Shown: piece after piece, positions 1-11,477 of the stretch
How positions within the stretch are numbered: the first letter of the stretch is position 1
Layout of the letters: the number at the start of each line of letters is the position of its first letter
NCBI GenBank assembly: GCA_014526335.1
Contig: JACTAT010000242.1
Coordinates: 331,103 to 395,102, forward strand
Direction: 5' to 3'
Source: Chrysaora quinquecirrha
Lineage: Eukaryota > Cnidaria > Scyphozoa > Semaeostomeae > Pelagiidae
DNA length: 64,000 nucleotides
Notes under the pieces: model-generated
Databases searched by the model: none
What the model saw: only the letters and a program-made list of their open reading frames with translations
Told to the model about the DNA's origin: nothing
Made by a program: the position numbers and the translations under genes

Positions 1-300
1 AGCATTGCAGTTACACTGAGACACAATGGCAGCTCCTTCGCAGATTTGCTTCGTATTTGTTTTGTGAAACAATAGAAAAACAAGGTTTCGGAGCGTCATA
101 TATCGGATTGGCATGATTACACTGTGCCGCCGCGTCGCGTCTTGATTTTCATATCACCTCCAGAGCGCCATGATTTTCAAGACGATTTGCGGAGCGTCAT
201 ATACCGGATTGAGTCGTCATAGTGTAACTGAAAGCCTAATCCGATACAAAATTCATGGCGCGACGAGGCTTGCCGGCATAGTGTAACTGGGGCCTTTATC
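1..300. repeat. Diverged interspersed repeat with internal duplication
   Basis: The motif GGAGCGTCATATA followed by C or T and CGGATTG occurs twice (about 91-113 and 190-212). Near-complementary TTACACTG and CAGTGTAA-like stretches lie around it and at both ends. This is the structure of an old fold-back or MITE-like element. No coding exon is visible. Confidence 0.4.
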
Positions 301-419
301 TGATTATCATGGAACTGCTTTATTGCAGACGAAACACGGAAAATAAAAGAAAATTTTTCGCTGTCTGAGGTGAAAAGTTTCCTAGGTAAAAATTCCAGTA
401 CTAGAAAGAGTTTCTTATA

Positions 420-853
420 CACGCTTTTTTTATAAAGAACCTAGTTCTTAGAAAGCCTTAGAAGGCCAAGTTCTTAGAAGGCCTAGTTTCTTAGAAAGTT
501 CTTAGAATTTTTTGACCTCTTTTGAGACGATTGTAGTTCCAAAAGTTCCTTAATAGTTCCTTAATTTTAACTGCACATACAGTTTAGTGACTACCGTACA
601 GAGACATTTGCATGTAAGCAAAGCTCGAAACTACTCAAGGAAACATTTGATACATGCGCAAAGTACAATTTATGTGATTTTCGACTGCAAATGATAGAAT
701 GGGCTTTCCAATTCTGGATTGTTTGCAGTGATAAAAATATTCAACAATGAAAAGTTCCTTAGTGATTTTCTCTTTAGTAGTATAAGTTCTTTAAATTTTC
801 GGGCCTTCTACATGTAGGTTCCTTACAAAGTGGTTCCTTATAAAAAAAGCGTG
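420..853. mobile_element. MITE with CACGC(T)nATAAGGAACC terminal inverted repeats, copy 1
   Basis: The left end reads CACGCTTTTTTTATAAAGAAC and the right end is its inverse, ending AAAAAAAGCGTG. Two further copies sit at 9,691-10,087 and 10,316-10,721 with the same ends and the same interior (TTCCTTAATTTTAACTG, then CATGCAAATG-like and TTTAGTAGTATAAG-like blocks). The other two copies are flanked by TA on both sides, so TA is the probable target duplication. There is no transposase frame, so the element is non-autonomous. Confidence 0.75.
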
Positions 854-1149
854 TTAAAAATATACGTGTAGTTCATGATTCAGAGCTCACTGAATTCGAA
901 CCGATGTACGCAGTAACTAACACAGCTATGGGAATTAAGATACTTTGCTTCGGCGGTACTGCCATAAATTAATGTAGCCTGGCAAGGGTCATTGCCTAAC
1001 AGCTATATTCCTGCGTCGTACTGTAGCTTAGGTTATAGCTTATATACCTGCTATATTCCAGAGAACACTCCAACACATGTCCATAAGGCGATCCATCTAT
1101 AAAAAAAATTCATAAGACATTTTTTGCAATGTTACTGCAGCATTATAGC

Positions 1150-1790
1150 AAGGAATAGAGGAAGCAAGCAATTTATTAATCAATAAATCAATGAATCGAT
1201 GAACAAAAGAATCCATAAATTGATGAATTAATGAGTCAACGAATTAATTAAGCAATGAATCGACGAAATGCTGAATCAATGAATCACTGAGGCAATAAGT
1301 TAGTGCATCAATGAATTAATGAATCGATGAATCAATGGATGAGTGAATTGATGAATCAATAAACTACTGAATCAACAAGTTAATGAATGAATGAACGAAT
1401 GAATAAGGAATCGATAAATCGATGAATAAATAAATAAATCGATGAATTGATGGATCGATGAATCAATAACTGGATAGTCGTAGAATAAAAAAACAAAAGA
1501 ATAAACGAAACAACGAATCAACGAATCAACGAATCAATAAAACGATAAATCAATAAAATAGTGAAACGATGACTCAATGAATTGATGAATCAATGAGTCA
1601 ATAAATCAATAAATTGATGAAGCGATGAGCCAATGAATTGATGAATGAATCAATTAACAAACACATGACGGGACGAATCAATCAACCAGTTAAGAAGTCG
1701 GGCAGTCGTCAAGCAATCGGTCTATATGCCAGTCAATCAATAATTCAATCATAACAGTCACGATATGAATCACTCACTTAATCAACTGAA
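1150..1790. repeat. Degenerate tetranucleotide-type simple repeat (AATC/ATGA)
   Basis: About 640 bases are built from imperfect repeats of AATGAATCGATGAATCAA type words, with period-4 drift and frequent substitutions. It is an old, decayed microsatellite tract. A related but purer (TGAT)n tract is at 48,040-48,345. Confidence 0.85.
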
Positions 1791-2125
1791 GCAATCAAAC
1801 AAGAAGAAAACAAAACAGTTTTGTGAGTTAACAAAGATCATGGTTTGATACGCAGCTCACATAGACACGCAGGTTCAGTTCATTAAACATCTATAAGGCT
1901 ACTAGGTTGAGGAAATGATGCTAACGGGACCTGATCGTGATAAGAATTGCTTCACAAAGTAATTAAAGAACTAGGAAATATATATCCAACATCAGTCATT
2001 TAAGCTCACCGCCAAAGCAGAGCATTTCTGTCTTATTATATTCATGACAATCTAAAGAAAGAAAATGCATTACAAAGTCAGATAATATATATTTCCTCTC
2101 GTCTTTCGTCTGCATCGAATTGATG

Positions 2126-2860
2126 AATTGAAAAGACCTTTTCGACGAAAGGCCACCGAGATAGAAATTTTCAAAACTTCAAGATAACGAGTTTTATATG
2201 CTAAAATCGTAAAAGCATCTAAAGTCTTTGTGCAAAGTTTCACTGTCCTAGCGATTGTGCTTTTGATTTTATAAGCCTTCAAAGTTCTTAATTTCATAAG
2301 GCCTTTGACCATGAAAAGTGAGTGGGGGTGAAACTTTTCACCTCAATTGGTCAAAGTGTTAAAGTTATTTAATAACCTGTTAGTTATTCTGAGTTTTCAC
2401 GCAGAGATAAACTCGTGTGCGATAAAGCTTTTAGAATAATCAAAGAATATCACTCACTACAAGTCTAATTTAACGAAAAGCAACTGAAAAACTTGCTGCG
2501 ACACAGCTCTAAACTTCGCGTAAACAACATCGTAAATCATACGCGATTCTGTCAGTTTCAAGTAAACCTAATTGGTCAGCTAGCAACTTGAGTTCAGCAA
2601 TTAGAGTCCAATCAGAGTTATCTATTTTCGTAACGATGACGCAATCGCTCATTAATATCCAATACAAAGCCCTTATAAAATCGTGAACTTAGAACGCTCA
2701 TCAAATCAATAATACGAGCGCTAGGATAGTAAAACTTGCAAATAGACTAATTTTTAGCTGGTTAATAAGAATTTGGTATCTAAAACTCTGCATCTTGAAA
2801 CTGTGAAACTTTTCATAATCGCAGCCGTTCATTGAAAAGGTCTAAACAACTGAAGATTGC
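2126..2860. mobile_element. Palindromic MITE of the GACC..TTTCAACNAACGG family, large diverged copy
   Basis: The left arm (GACCTTTTCGACGAAAGGCC) is inverted at the right end (GCCGTTCATTGAAAAGGTC). The centre at about 2,305-2,350 is a palindrome of GGCCTTTGACCATGAAAAG against its complement. The right half carries roughly 300 extra bases absent from other copies. No coding capacity. Confidence 0.65.
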
Positions 2861-3159
2861 AATCGAATCTGAAATATAAGATCAAAGAACCAAAGATGTT
2901 TCTCGAAAAGTTAGCTCTCTGAAACAACACATGATCGAGTGTAATACATTAGTGTATGCAACTCGTCGAAAAAAATCCAGCAAAATGCTTTATTATTATA
3001 AAAGCATACTTACTTTAATTGCACCGAAATTCTTACTGTGAACGGTCTTAACCCCTGGCTAAAAAGGTAAAAAATTGATTTCATGCATCAAAAATTTTTC
3101 ATGGTGCGATCAAAAGAGAGGACATTTTATGACGAAAAAATTCATAAAAGGATTTTTTG

Positions 3160-3590
3160 ATTGCAATAAGGACTTAAGGCCCATTTCCACAATTTGACCA
3201 CCTTGTTCAGTTACTGAACATTGTTCAGTGAATGTTTGATCGGAGTCAAAAATGTTTGGTGAGCAAAATTTGTTCAGTGGTATGTTCATGTTCAGTTCAT
3301 CTGGCCGAGGGGCAATTCACTCCTTGAAAATCCCGTACACCTTTGCTGGAAGTCCTATTGTTTTCTCGGAAATCCCTTGAAAGTCCTTTTGTTTCAATGG
3401 AAATCTCGTACGCCTTTTTGCAGAGTGAAATGCCCCTCGCATCTGGCCACTCAACGGCAACTTTCTCAGTGTTCAATTAAAAATCTCGAATTTCGCGCCA
3501 AAATAATTGCATGAGAAAGAGGCCAAAAAGTTCAGCAAATGTTCAGTGGCATGTTCAGTGAAATATTCAATTCATTTACCCAGGGCCTTA
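3160..3590. mobile_element. Fold-back element (AAGGCCC...GGGCCTT ends) with a nested insert
   Basis: The ends are CTTAAGGCCCATTTCCAC and ACCCAGGGCCTTACGG, with many TGTTCAGT words inside. A second repeat at about 3,308-3,440 interrupts it, starting GAGGGGCAATTCACTCC and ending GAAATGCCCCTC. The same inner repeat recurs at 47,395-47,530 inside GRTP1. A related outer element, with GTTTGGCC words, is at 58,070-58,520. Confidence 0.55.
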
Positions 3591-3706
3591 CGGATTTTGT
3601 CGTTAGTAGTACGAGTTCTTCAAGTTTTACGCCTTCTACATGGAGGATCCCTCTTTAAAAAACGTGTTGTGGGTAAATGAAATAAAAGTGAAAAATTAAT
3701 ACTTAC

Positions 3707-4088
3707 ACAACAGATAATTGCATTGAAAATCCCAAGCGCGACTAATGTAAAATCATAGTCCTGGTAAGCCTCTACGATCCGCAGCATCAATTCGCAGATA
3801 CGCTCGGCCTCGTATTCCTATGGTGAAACAAGAAATTCACACAACAACTTGAAAATAAATTCTTTTTAAATAACATTAAAGGCATATCTTTTATAAAACA
3901 CCGTTATCTACCTACACTGCCTGCAAAAATTCCTTCGAACACCCCCATAATTTTGCCGAAATAGGACTCCTCATCTTCTTCTTGGTGGGAAATACAGAAA
4001 ACCAGCCCCCCCGAAACAATGTTGTTCTTTTCGTGTGAAGTCTGAGCTTCCATAACATGCATTTCCAGTTCTCGTGGGGTATGCAAAA
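3707..4088 (-). CDS. Two exons of an unidentified multi-exon gene (minus strand)
   Basis: Exon 3,916-4,088 is preceded on the minus strand by TTTCTCCAG and followed by a GTAGGT donor. Exon 3,707-3,817 (111 nt, 37 codons, phase 0 both ends) is preceded by CACCATAG and followed by GTAAGT. Joined at AGT|GAA they read open through 94 codons. The joined protein includes HTPRELEMHVMEAQTS, an acidic stretch EEDEESYFGKI, and then EYEAERICELMLRIVEAYQ, which looks like an amphipathic helix. An earlier exon of the same gene may be 11,334-11,477. I do not recognise the family and assign no function. Support is two paired splice sites, preserved phase and non-repetitive, protein-like composition. Confidence 0.55.
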
Positions 4089-4221
4089 CTGGAGAAAATC
4101 AAGAGGTTTGCGGGGGAAGGCATTGTAGCTATAACTGCGTATGGACAATTTCGCTTTACAATTATTCACCCCTTTAGCTCGGACCGATTTTTTCCCATGT
4201 ATTCTCCTTTGGGATTATATA

Positions 4222-5074
4222 CAGTAAAATCCGCACATTAGAACCACTATTATAAAACTACAGCCTGAAATTTTATACTTCTACCAAAGAAACAACAACC
4301 ACTTCAGCCAAATAACAAAAAAGGTTCTTAATTGAGGGCGTTCGGATCACTCATTGGGGTTCAAATGCAACTTATGTGCTGGGGTTTCCCTCGTCGCATT
4401 CAGAAACTCGAAAGGAAGGGGCTATGCTTTAGAATCATGCTTATTTTCCCCTGTGATTGCTTGAGACCCTCTTTTAAGAACCTCCGCCCTGAATATGGTA
4501 TATACCTCATTAAATAGAGGCCCCCCAAGGGGGGTTGCACGCGATCACGCCCAATTTTTCGACGATTCACGCAATCCCGCAAGATAAGACTTCACTTTCA
4601 CGCGCATACAAGTTCAGGCGTTGCTCCCCGAAATTTTGAGCAGGATCAATATTCAGGATGTTTACTTTCATATATCTAACAGTTTGGCTTTGAAAAATTC
4701 TTCCCAGGACGAGTTTGTAACAGGGAACACACAAAATTAAGATTTTAGGGGACTTAATTAATTCATCATACTAGAGAGTGACAGAAATACAGTTAGCTGA
4801 CAGTGCTCCATGGATAAAAGGGCATTCCTACATTCAAGCAACCTCTCAAATATGTCGCGAAAACTGTAAATCACGAAATCACGAGCCGTGCATTTCACGC
4901 GACACGCAGGAGTTTAGATTCATGCATTCAAGCGCAAAAATTTCTCGCTTCACGAAATCACGCATAAAAATGGTGCAATAACGCATCACGCAGAACCGCT
5001 TGGGGGCCTCTAAATAAGAACATAAACAGGCTGTGTTCAAAAACTTAGGCTCGGTTATGTGCGGGCTTTTACTG
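4222..5074. mobile_element. TIR transposon (CAGTAAAA...TTTTACTG) flanked by TA
   Basis: The left end CAGTAAAATCCGCACAT is matched by the inverted right end ATGTGCGGGCTTTTACTG. Both sides carry TA (4,220-4,221 and 5,075-5,076), so this is a TA-targeting, Tc1/mariner-like non-autonomous element. It is itself interrupted by another element at 4,517-5,010. No transposase is visible. Confidence 0.75.
4517..5010. mobile_element. Nested MITE with GAGGCCCCC ends and a TAAATA duplication
   Basis: The inverted ends GAGGCCCCCCAAG and CTTGGGGGCCTC bound an insert rich in ATCACGC and TTCACG words. TAAATA occurs immediately outside both ends (4,511-4,516 and 5,011-5,016), as expected for a target-site duplication. 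It lies wholly inside the 4,222-5,074 element, so it inserted later. Confidence 0.75.
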
Positions 5075-5224
5075 TATTGACTTGTGCAACTACACATTCT
5101 GCGCTACGATGCTGTTTGAGGCCTTCGTCACTAGGTACAAATATTGCACCTTGATACTTTGTTATTTCTACAACAGCCCAAGTATGCCGAAGAGGTGGTA
5201 ACCCATACTGGAAATGACCTGGAC

Positions 5225-5605
5225 CGAACCATGATTAACTTAGGTAAAGTAAAGGTAAAGGCCATAGCTTTTATATAGCGCCGTTATCTATCACTTGACA
5301 TATTCAGCAGCGCTTTACAACTATTTACCCCCTTACCTCAGGCCATTTTTATTTCACTTTCCATTTTTATCTATACTCCCTGGGGAGTATAAATCGCCTC
5401 GTTTGCAGCCATACTGTCGGCGCTACGAGGGTTTTTTAAGGTCTTTATCAGTAAGGTACCAATTTTACACCTTGGTGCGATGTCACAGAGAGCAAGGTTT
5501 TTACACCTTGTAAATTTGTGCTCCCTAGCCTGGATTTAAACCACAGACCTTGAGCCCAAATGGCGCAAGTGCTAACCACTACGCTATCCTGCTCTCTTAG
5601 GTGAT
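5225..5605 (-). repeat. tRNA-derived SINE (minus strand)
   Basis: Read on the minus strand, a tRNA-like head carries a box A-like TAGCGTAGTGGTTAGC, and then a box B-like GGTCTGTGGTTTAAATCC. A body follows that ends towards 5,225 with AAAGGTAAAG repeats. Related body sequence lies at about 5,085-5,215 and at 3,890-3,910. It is not a functional tRNA because box B is degenerate and the cloverleaf is not maintained. Confidence 0.6.
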
Positions 5606-5857
5606 CTAACGGGAACCGGTGTTTCTGTGGAACTAAGTTCTTTTCCACAACCTTTTCAAAGCTAAGATGTCATTGTTTAAATCTAAAGAAAGTTTCAAGG
5701 AACACCTACCACATGATCAGGTAATCCACAAAGTAAAAGACATTGACAGCATCTTCCTTGAATAAGACCCGACATTTGACGGTTCATTATATCCAAAACA
5801 GTTGAGATCGTGAATCTGAATAAAGAAATAAATTTATCTTAAAAATCATTAAGCATA

Positions 5858-6269
5858 GACCATTTCAACTAACGGCCTCGTTTTCAAAATAATTGGAAAT
5901 TAGGTCATAGAGAAATTTCGACTTCAGATTCGAATTCAGCACCTTCTTTTTAGTGTTGAGGCAAATTTTTATGCTTCTAGTCCTTACCATGTTCATTCTA
6001 TAGTGATTGAAAGTTTGAAAAGTTATAAAGGATTTGACCGTGAAAAATCGCTCGGGGTGAAATTTTAAACCCTCAGTCATTTTTCACGGTCAAATCCCTT
6101 ATAAATTTTCAAACTTTTAATCGCTATAAAATCAACATTGTAAGGACTAGAAGCATAAAAATTTGCCACAACACTAAAAAGAAGGTGCTGAATTCGAATC
6201 TGAAGTCGAAAGTTCTCTATGACCTAATTTTCAATTATTTTGAAAACGAGGCCGTTAGTTGAAATGGTC
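5858..6269. mobile_element. Palindromic MITE, near-perfect fold-back, flanked by TA
   Basis: The left arm GACCATTTCAACTAACGGCC is repeated inverted at the right end. The whole 412-base element is close to a perfect palindrome with its centre near 6,065 (TTTCACGGTCAAATCC against its complement). TA flanks both ends. Same family as 15,353-15,760 and 59,290-59,665. The ORFs across it are by-products of the palindrome. Confidence 0.85.
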
Positions 6270-8298
6270 TATTCTGGTAGCAAGTGGCAACCTGGGGCCT
6301 TAAGAGTCGTAGTGGATGTAGGAACAGGACGAGAAAATTTTCAGAAATTAAAATAGCAAGGAGTTCAAGCTGATTCCCTTGCAGCAGCTCTCAAGGAAAG
6401 TCCTGCCTCGATTCTTTTATTTAACAGTATGGGATATGTAGCTTGTTCTACAGGAAATTTCGCGATTTCGGATACCATAGAAGCTCTAGTAAGTCCATCA
6501 AGCCACCTATCCATCAAGCCACCATTTGAAAAAAAAGCCCCTATATACTGACCCCCCCCCTTTATTTTGGCTACTTCAAAGTCGGAAGTAAGCATGGAAA
6601 ATGAAATGCAGTGTCTCATAGCTATTAAGTATGCCCTATGAGGATTAGCTATACTTCCTAATCTTATATACTTCATTTTTTTTAACTTCGGTAGCTCTCT
6701 GAAATAGGCCCCCATGAAAACTTCAAAAATTAAATAAGCACTTTGGGGGCTTAACATGGCTATATAAGCGTCGCAATGCACACATTTTGATCATGAGACT
6801 GAAGACCGACCGAACAATAACCTACAACAATATGCTTCCAGACCTGTGTTTATTCTATTGACTATGGTTTGAACCGCACCTGGCAAATCTGGAAAAGCTT
6901 GTTTGTTAAGTTACATACCTTCGCAACTCCAAACTATAAGTTTGATCTTGCATATGCAGCAACAAACGGTTCATGCAATAACTAAAAGAAAATAAAACAA
7001 GATGAGCCATCCAAAACTTACGAAAATTGGATCAAGTTTCTTAAATAATTGCTGAAAAATGGCATGGGCAAAGAAGCATGGCAAGGGTAAATTAAAGCGT
7101 GGTGGTCATGAGGAACAACCCTACAATGAAACCCGTAGGCCCATTACGTAAGTTCTTCTCTTCGCAGACAGCGTCGGAAACCTTACGCAACAACAACAAC
7201 CATTCACCTAAAGAATGAATTAGACGGCCTAATGCTCAAGGTGGATCTGAGGGATCTAATACCTATCAGACTGGCCTAATCAGATTAGCCTATCAGAGTA
7301 AGGAAAACTACGACTCGTGTAATAAGTTCTACCTAACCGTACGACTCATAGTAAACATATTCGGACTTATCAAGGCCGTTTCTGACACCATATTAGACAT
7401 ATAGTCACCACTTATCATGACAAGCCTTTGATATTTAGTTGGGCAACGTTTCGGGATAGATCCGTCTCCCATCATCCGGCAATGAAATTTGTGGTTTCTT
7501 TCCTATTTATTGGAAAGGTCGGATCGAAAGGTGTGAAATTGACCGGACCTGCGAGGAAGCATGGAAACTTTTGGCGCTCAATTTCTAAGATTTGTGGCGC
7601 CAAGATTGCGTTCAGTGCAATTTTTTTTTTGATGTTATTCAACCAGATTTCTGGGATTGAGTAAGATACTTGATTGACAAATGTTGATACATTGATACAC
7701 GTACGACTCATGTTGCCTTGCCTTAGTCCTTAAACCTTAGTTCCACCCTTTATCAAATCCTAACAGTTGCTTCCTGTGACCATTATCCAAATAAACTATA
7801 CTTTAGCCTATACGCTGAAGTCTAGAGAGTGATTAGACTTATGACATGAGCCCCGCTCTTCGCAAACAGCAACAACAACAACAACCATACGGCTGTTTGC
7901 TCAGAGAAGTCTGAGCGTCTAGCATAGACTCAATGGCGATAACTACGACTCATGTAGTAAGTCTAGAGATTGATGCTGAAGTTGCTGCGGATCCCGCTGG
8001 GCGCCTTATCTCTTTCATTTCCTATCTAAATAACTGGCTAACTGGGCTGTGATGCTACGATATGCGAATGCTCCTTCACATACAGCGCTGTTACGCTTCT
8101 TTCTTGCCTAAGAGCATATTAAAAACTACAGTTCTAGAAAGGTCGGGGTAAACAGTGTAAACAGTGCTCGGTCTACATTTCAGCGCTGTTTAAGAAACGA
8201 TCCAATCATAGCTTGAAAGAGTTATCACATGACAATTATTTTCGCGGCAAAAATAATTACGACAGCCACGAGTGGAAACCGTCAGCTTTAAGGAGACT
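6270..8298. other. Non-coding, repeat-rich stretch; one unassigned 138-codon ORF
   Basis: I see no exon with paired splice sites here. A minus-strand open frame at 6,365-6,781 (138 codons from ATG) has no recognisable domain and spans a C9 homopolymer. I treat it as chance or transposon debris. CAACAACAACAACC tracts at about 7,185 and 7,868 belong to a dispersed repeat also seen near 28,255 and 30,680. Confidence 0.4.
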
Positions 8299-8665
8299 AT
8301 GCGCCAGTTTACACGAGCAAAAATGGATCGGATCTAACGTTGATCCGATCCACTTTTGGTACGGATAGGCCTTGCGTTCACACATAATTCATAGACCCGA
8401 TCCACTTTTGGTCCGCGAACCGACCTACTTTTGGATCGCGAAAAGCGTTAAAGTTTGACCCGATCTATTTTTGCACCGTGTAAACAGGTGGATCCGATCC
8501 AAAACTGGCTACAATATGATTACAATTGCTATAGAAATATTCAGTAACCACGCATGCGTCAATTGCTAGACCCAAAAGTGAATCGGCCTATCCGCACCAA
8601 AACTAGAACTTCTGGGTCCGAACCACTTTGGATCCGATCCACTTTCTCTCGTGTTAACGTAGCCT
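8299..8665. mobile_element. MITE with GGATCGGATC subterminal repeats
   Basis: The left end (GCCAGTTTACACGAGCAAAA) and right end (CTCTCGTGTTAACGTAGCC) are inverted relatives. GATCCGATCC and GGATCGGATC words recur through the element in both orientations. No reading frame of note. Confidence 0.65.
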
Positions 8666-9690
8666 AAATATCAAAACGTAAAACAATCTAAATACCACGA
8701 CGACACTCCACTGATCTCTAAAAAAAGACCAAGACTTATAGGCCAATAACAATACTGTAGACATACGTTGCTTCTGTCTGTATATGTCCAGAACGTAGAT
8801 TTTCTTTTGCTGCCGCGACAACCAACTAAGAAGTAAAAAGACAGTTATTTGTTATTCGTATTGTATTTATTAGCAATTTCCACCATTAAACATGATTTAA
8901 TCTGGTTTAATAAGGACAGGGGTTCGCTATTCACTTTGAAGAGTTAATCCCAGGACGTGAAGCTACCAACTGCTCTACATTGATCGGTTAAGGCTGTTTT
9001 ATGGAGAAGTACTTCGAGTTAGTGAAAAGCATGGTTGCTATAATGAAGTGGGTTAGACCCCGTTTACACTGTGCCGGATAAATGATATCCGTATGAAAAT
9101 TACCCAGTTCGGTTTGCGTTTAAACTTTGGTGTAAAAAATTAATCAATTTTTGGAAACCGTTTACACTTTGCCGGAATAATTTCGTCTACTTAGTAACAA
9201 ACACACAAGCATGACACATTTTAACTCTTGAAATTCTTGGCAACAATGACGCACAATTAATGCGGACAAAAATTGAGGATAAAAGCGTTTACAATGTGAA
9301 AAAATTTAGAGCCGAACTAAAATTCATGCGGATAGCGCTGATGTGTAATTTCTGTCTGAAAATAGTTGCAGCTGCAGAGTTTTCCATACAGTGAATCTCG
9401 CCATTCGCACTGAACTTTCTGTACACTAAACTGTTAACACTGAACTGTTTAAAAATTTTCTCCAGCCCCCTCCTGGATTTCTCGTTTTTTTGGGTTTTTC
9501 AATGCTTTAGACTTAAGGTCTGCGAAAAAATCTTCGTTTCTCTTTTAACTTCCAAAAGCGAAGGACATTTTGACGTTTGGGCCGCCCAGTTTAAGGCCCC
9601 AATGATGAGAATAAATCACCAGTATCGAGTTGATAAACAATGGTTGCTAGGCAGTACTAAGAGATCCCTGGACTTATCCAGTTACCCTTA

Positions 9691-10087
9691 CACGCTTTTT
9701 TTTTTATAAGGAACCACTTTATAAGGAACCTACATGTCAAAAGCCCGAAACTTTAAAGAACTTATACTACTAAAGAGAAAATCAATAAGGAACTTTTCAA
9801 TGTTGAATGTTTACTGTAAATAATCAAGAATTATAAAGCCGGTTCCATTCATTTGCAGTAGAAAAACACATAAATTGTACGTTGAGCATGTATCCAATGT
9901 TTCTTTGAGTAGTCTCGAGCTTTTCTCACATGCAAATGTCTCTCTTTTATTATTACCACTGTATGTGCAGTTTAAATTAAGGAACTATTAAGGAACTTTT
10001 GGAACTACAATGGCCTCAAAAGAGGCCCGAAAACAAGGAACTTTAAGAACTAGGCCATGAGGTAGGTTCCTTATAAAAAAAAGCGTG
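9691..10087. mobile_element. MITE with CACGC...GCGTG ends, copy 2
   Basis: Starts CACGCTTTTTTTTTTATAAG and ends CTTATAAAAAAAAGCGTG, with TA immediately outside both ends. The interior matches the copies at 420-853 and 10,316-10,721; this copy is inverted relative to the other two. Non-autonomous. Confidence 0.8.
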
Positions 10088-10315
10088 TATACTTGATCTG
10101 TACAAAGTTTCAAAAATTATATTAATATCGGAAACATCTTCGGAAATACTCTAAAGCTTTTTTTCTTCTGAAACTCTTCACAGTAGAAACGTCAGAAAAA
10201 GACGGAAACAATTGACTAAAGGGGGAGTTAATACCCAGATGCGGATTCAGAAAGGTAAGCTGGATTGGTTTTGCGTTTCGAGCATCAATCGGATCACAGG
10301 ATACAGCAGAATTTA

Positions 10316-10721
10316 CACGCTTTTTTATAAGGAACCCACCTCAAGGCCTAGTTCTTAAAGTTCCTTATTTTTGGACCTCTTCTGAGGCAATTGTAGTTCA
10401 AAAAGTTTCGAAATAGCTCCTTAATTTTAACTGTACCTACAGTGGTCTTAACAATAAAAGAGAGATACTTGCATGTGAGCCCCATGTGAGCAAGCTCGAG
10501 ACTACTCAAGGAAACATTTGATACATGCTTAACGTACAATTTACGTGGTTTTCGACAGCAAATGAATGGAACCGGCTTTATAATTCTTGATTATTTACAG
10601 TAAACATTCAACATTGAAAAGTTCCTTAATGATTTTCTCTTTAGTAGTGTAAGTTCTTTAAATTTTCGGGCTTTCTACCTGTAGGTTCCTTATAACGCGG
10701 TTCTTTATAGAAAAAAGCGTG
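10316..10721. mobile_element. MITE with CACGC...GCGTG ends, copy 3
   Basis: Starts CACGCTTTTTTATAAGGAAC and ends TAGAAAAAAGCGTG, flanked by TA on both sides. It lies only about 230 bases from copy 2. Scattered differences from the other copies indicate an old family. Confidence 0.8.
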
Positions 10722-10996
10722 TATATCCGCACATAATTCCACCCTTTCGCCTCAGCCAGTTATTTCGGTCTGTTTTTGACGTTAATACTCTGAGGAGTGT
10801 CGGACGAAAAAGATTTTTTAAAAGTATGTTCAATTCAAAGATGTTTCTGATTAGGGCTTGAAAACGAAAACAGAACACGACGCCCTGGAAGAACAGCAGC
10901 ATTTTCTTCAATCAAAGTTTTCAAAATTTAGACTTAAATACTTTATTCTTGTAATTTATATACTATCACTGAAGGGTTTTTCGTGTATAAATAAAA

Positions 10997-10997
<1 letters not shown>

Positions 10998-11042
<45 letters not shown>
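10998..11042. repeat. (TTA)n microsatellite
   Basis: About 14 uninterrupted TTA units. The leucine-rich frame across it is a by-product. Confidence 0.95.
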
Positions 11043-11333
11043 GCCATTCCCCACAATTTATCCCTTATCTCAGCAACATTCGCAGTACAAAACAACACCG
11101 ATTATACGGCCTGGGGAGCTTAAAATTTATGTTGATGCCTAACATGTTTAAAGAAGAAGCTGTTCAGTACGGTTAAGGCAATACAAAAACAATTTGTTGA
11201 TTCATAATTGATCCATGAACCCTGCTCTGCACATTGAAGGACTAATGATTAAAATGATTTAATGGTACATATTATAAGAGGGACGGATGACGGATGATAT
11301 AATTTGAAATGGAAAGGAATGATCAAATTCTAC

Positions 11334-11477
11334 CTGTAATGTTCTCTCGTAAGAAGAGCAGTCGTTTTGATATATACGTTTTCCAAGAAGGTTTAAGCAA
11401 ATCTCTATGTATGAAGGTCTTCGTACGTAAACTTCCAACGCGACAAGAAGCTGCTTCTCACTTGCTGCTCCAGTTAT
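11334..11477 (-). CDS. Single exon of an unidentified gene (minus strand)
   Basis: A 144-nt exon (48 codons, phase 0 both ends) lies between a minus-strand acceptor TGCTATTTAG and a donor GTAGAA. The translation begins ITGAASEKQLLVALEVYV, continues RRPSYIEICLNLLGKRIY, and ends SSYERTLQ. It is leucine-rich and looks helical. It could belong to the same gene as the exons at 3,707-4,088, because they are in order on the same strand. It does not match the WDR44 sequence expected after 13,123, so it is probably the next gene downstream. I do not recognise the family. Confidence 0.5.

Noticed and set aside
5865..6080. ORF in a palindromic element (also 15,360-15,753 and part of 59,116-59,484)
   Set aside because: Repeated frames of the same MITE family read on either strand; only the HENMT1 exon at 59,124-59,260 within the last region is real coding sequence.
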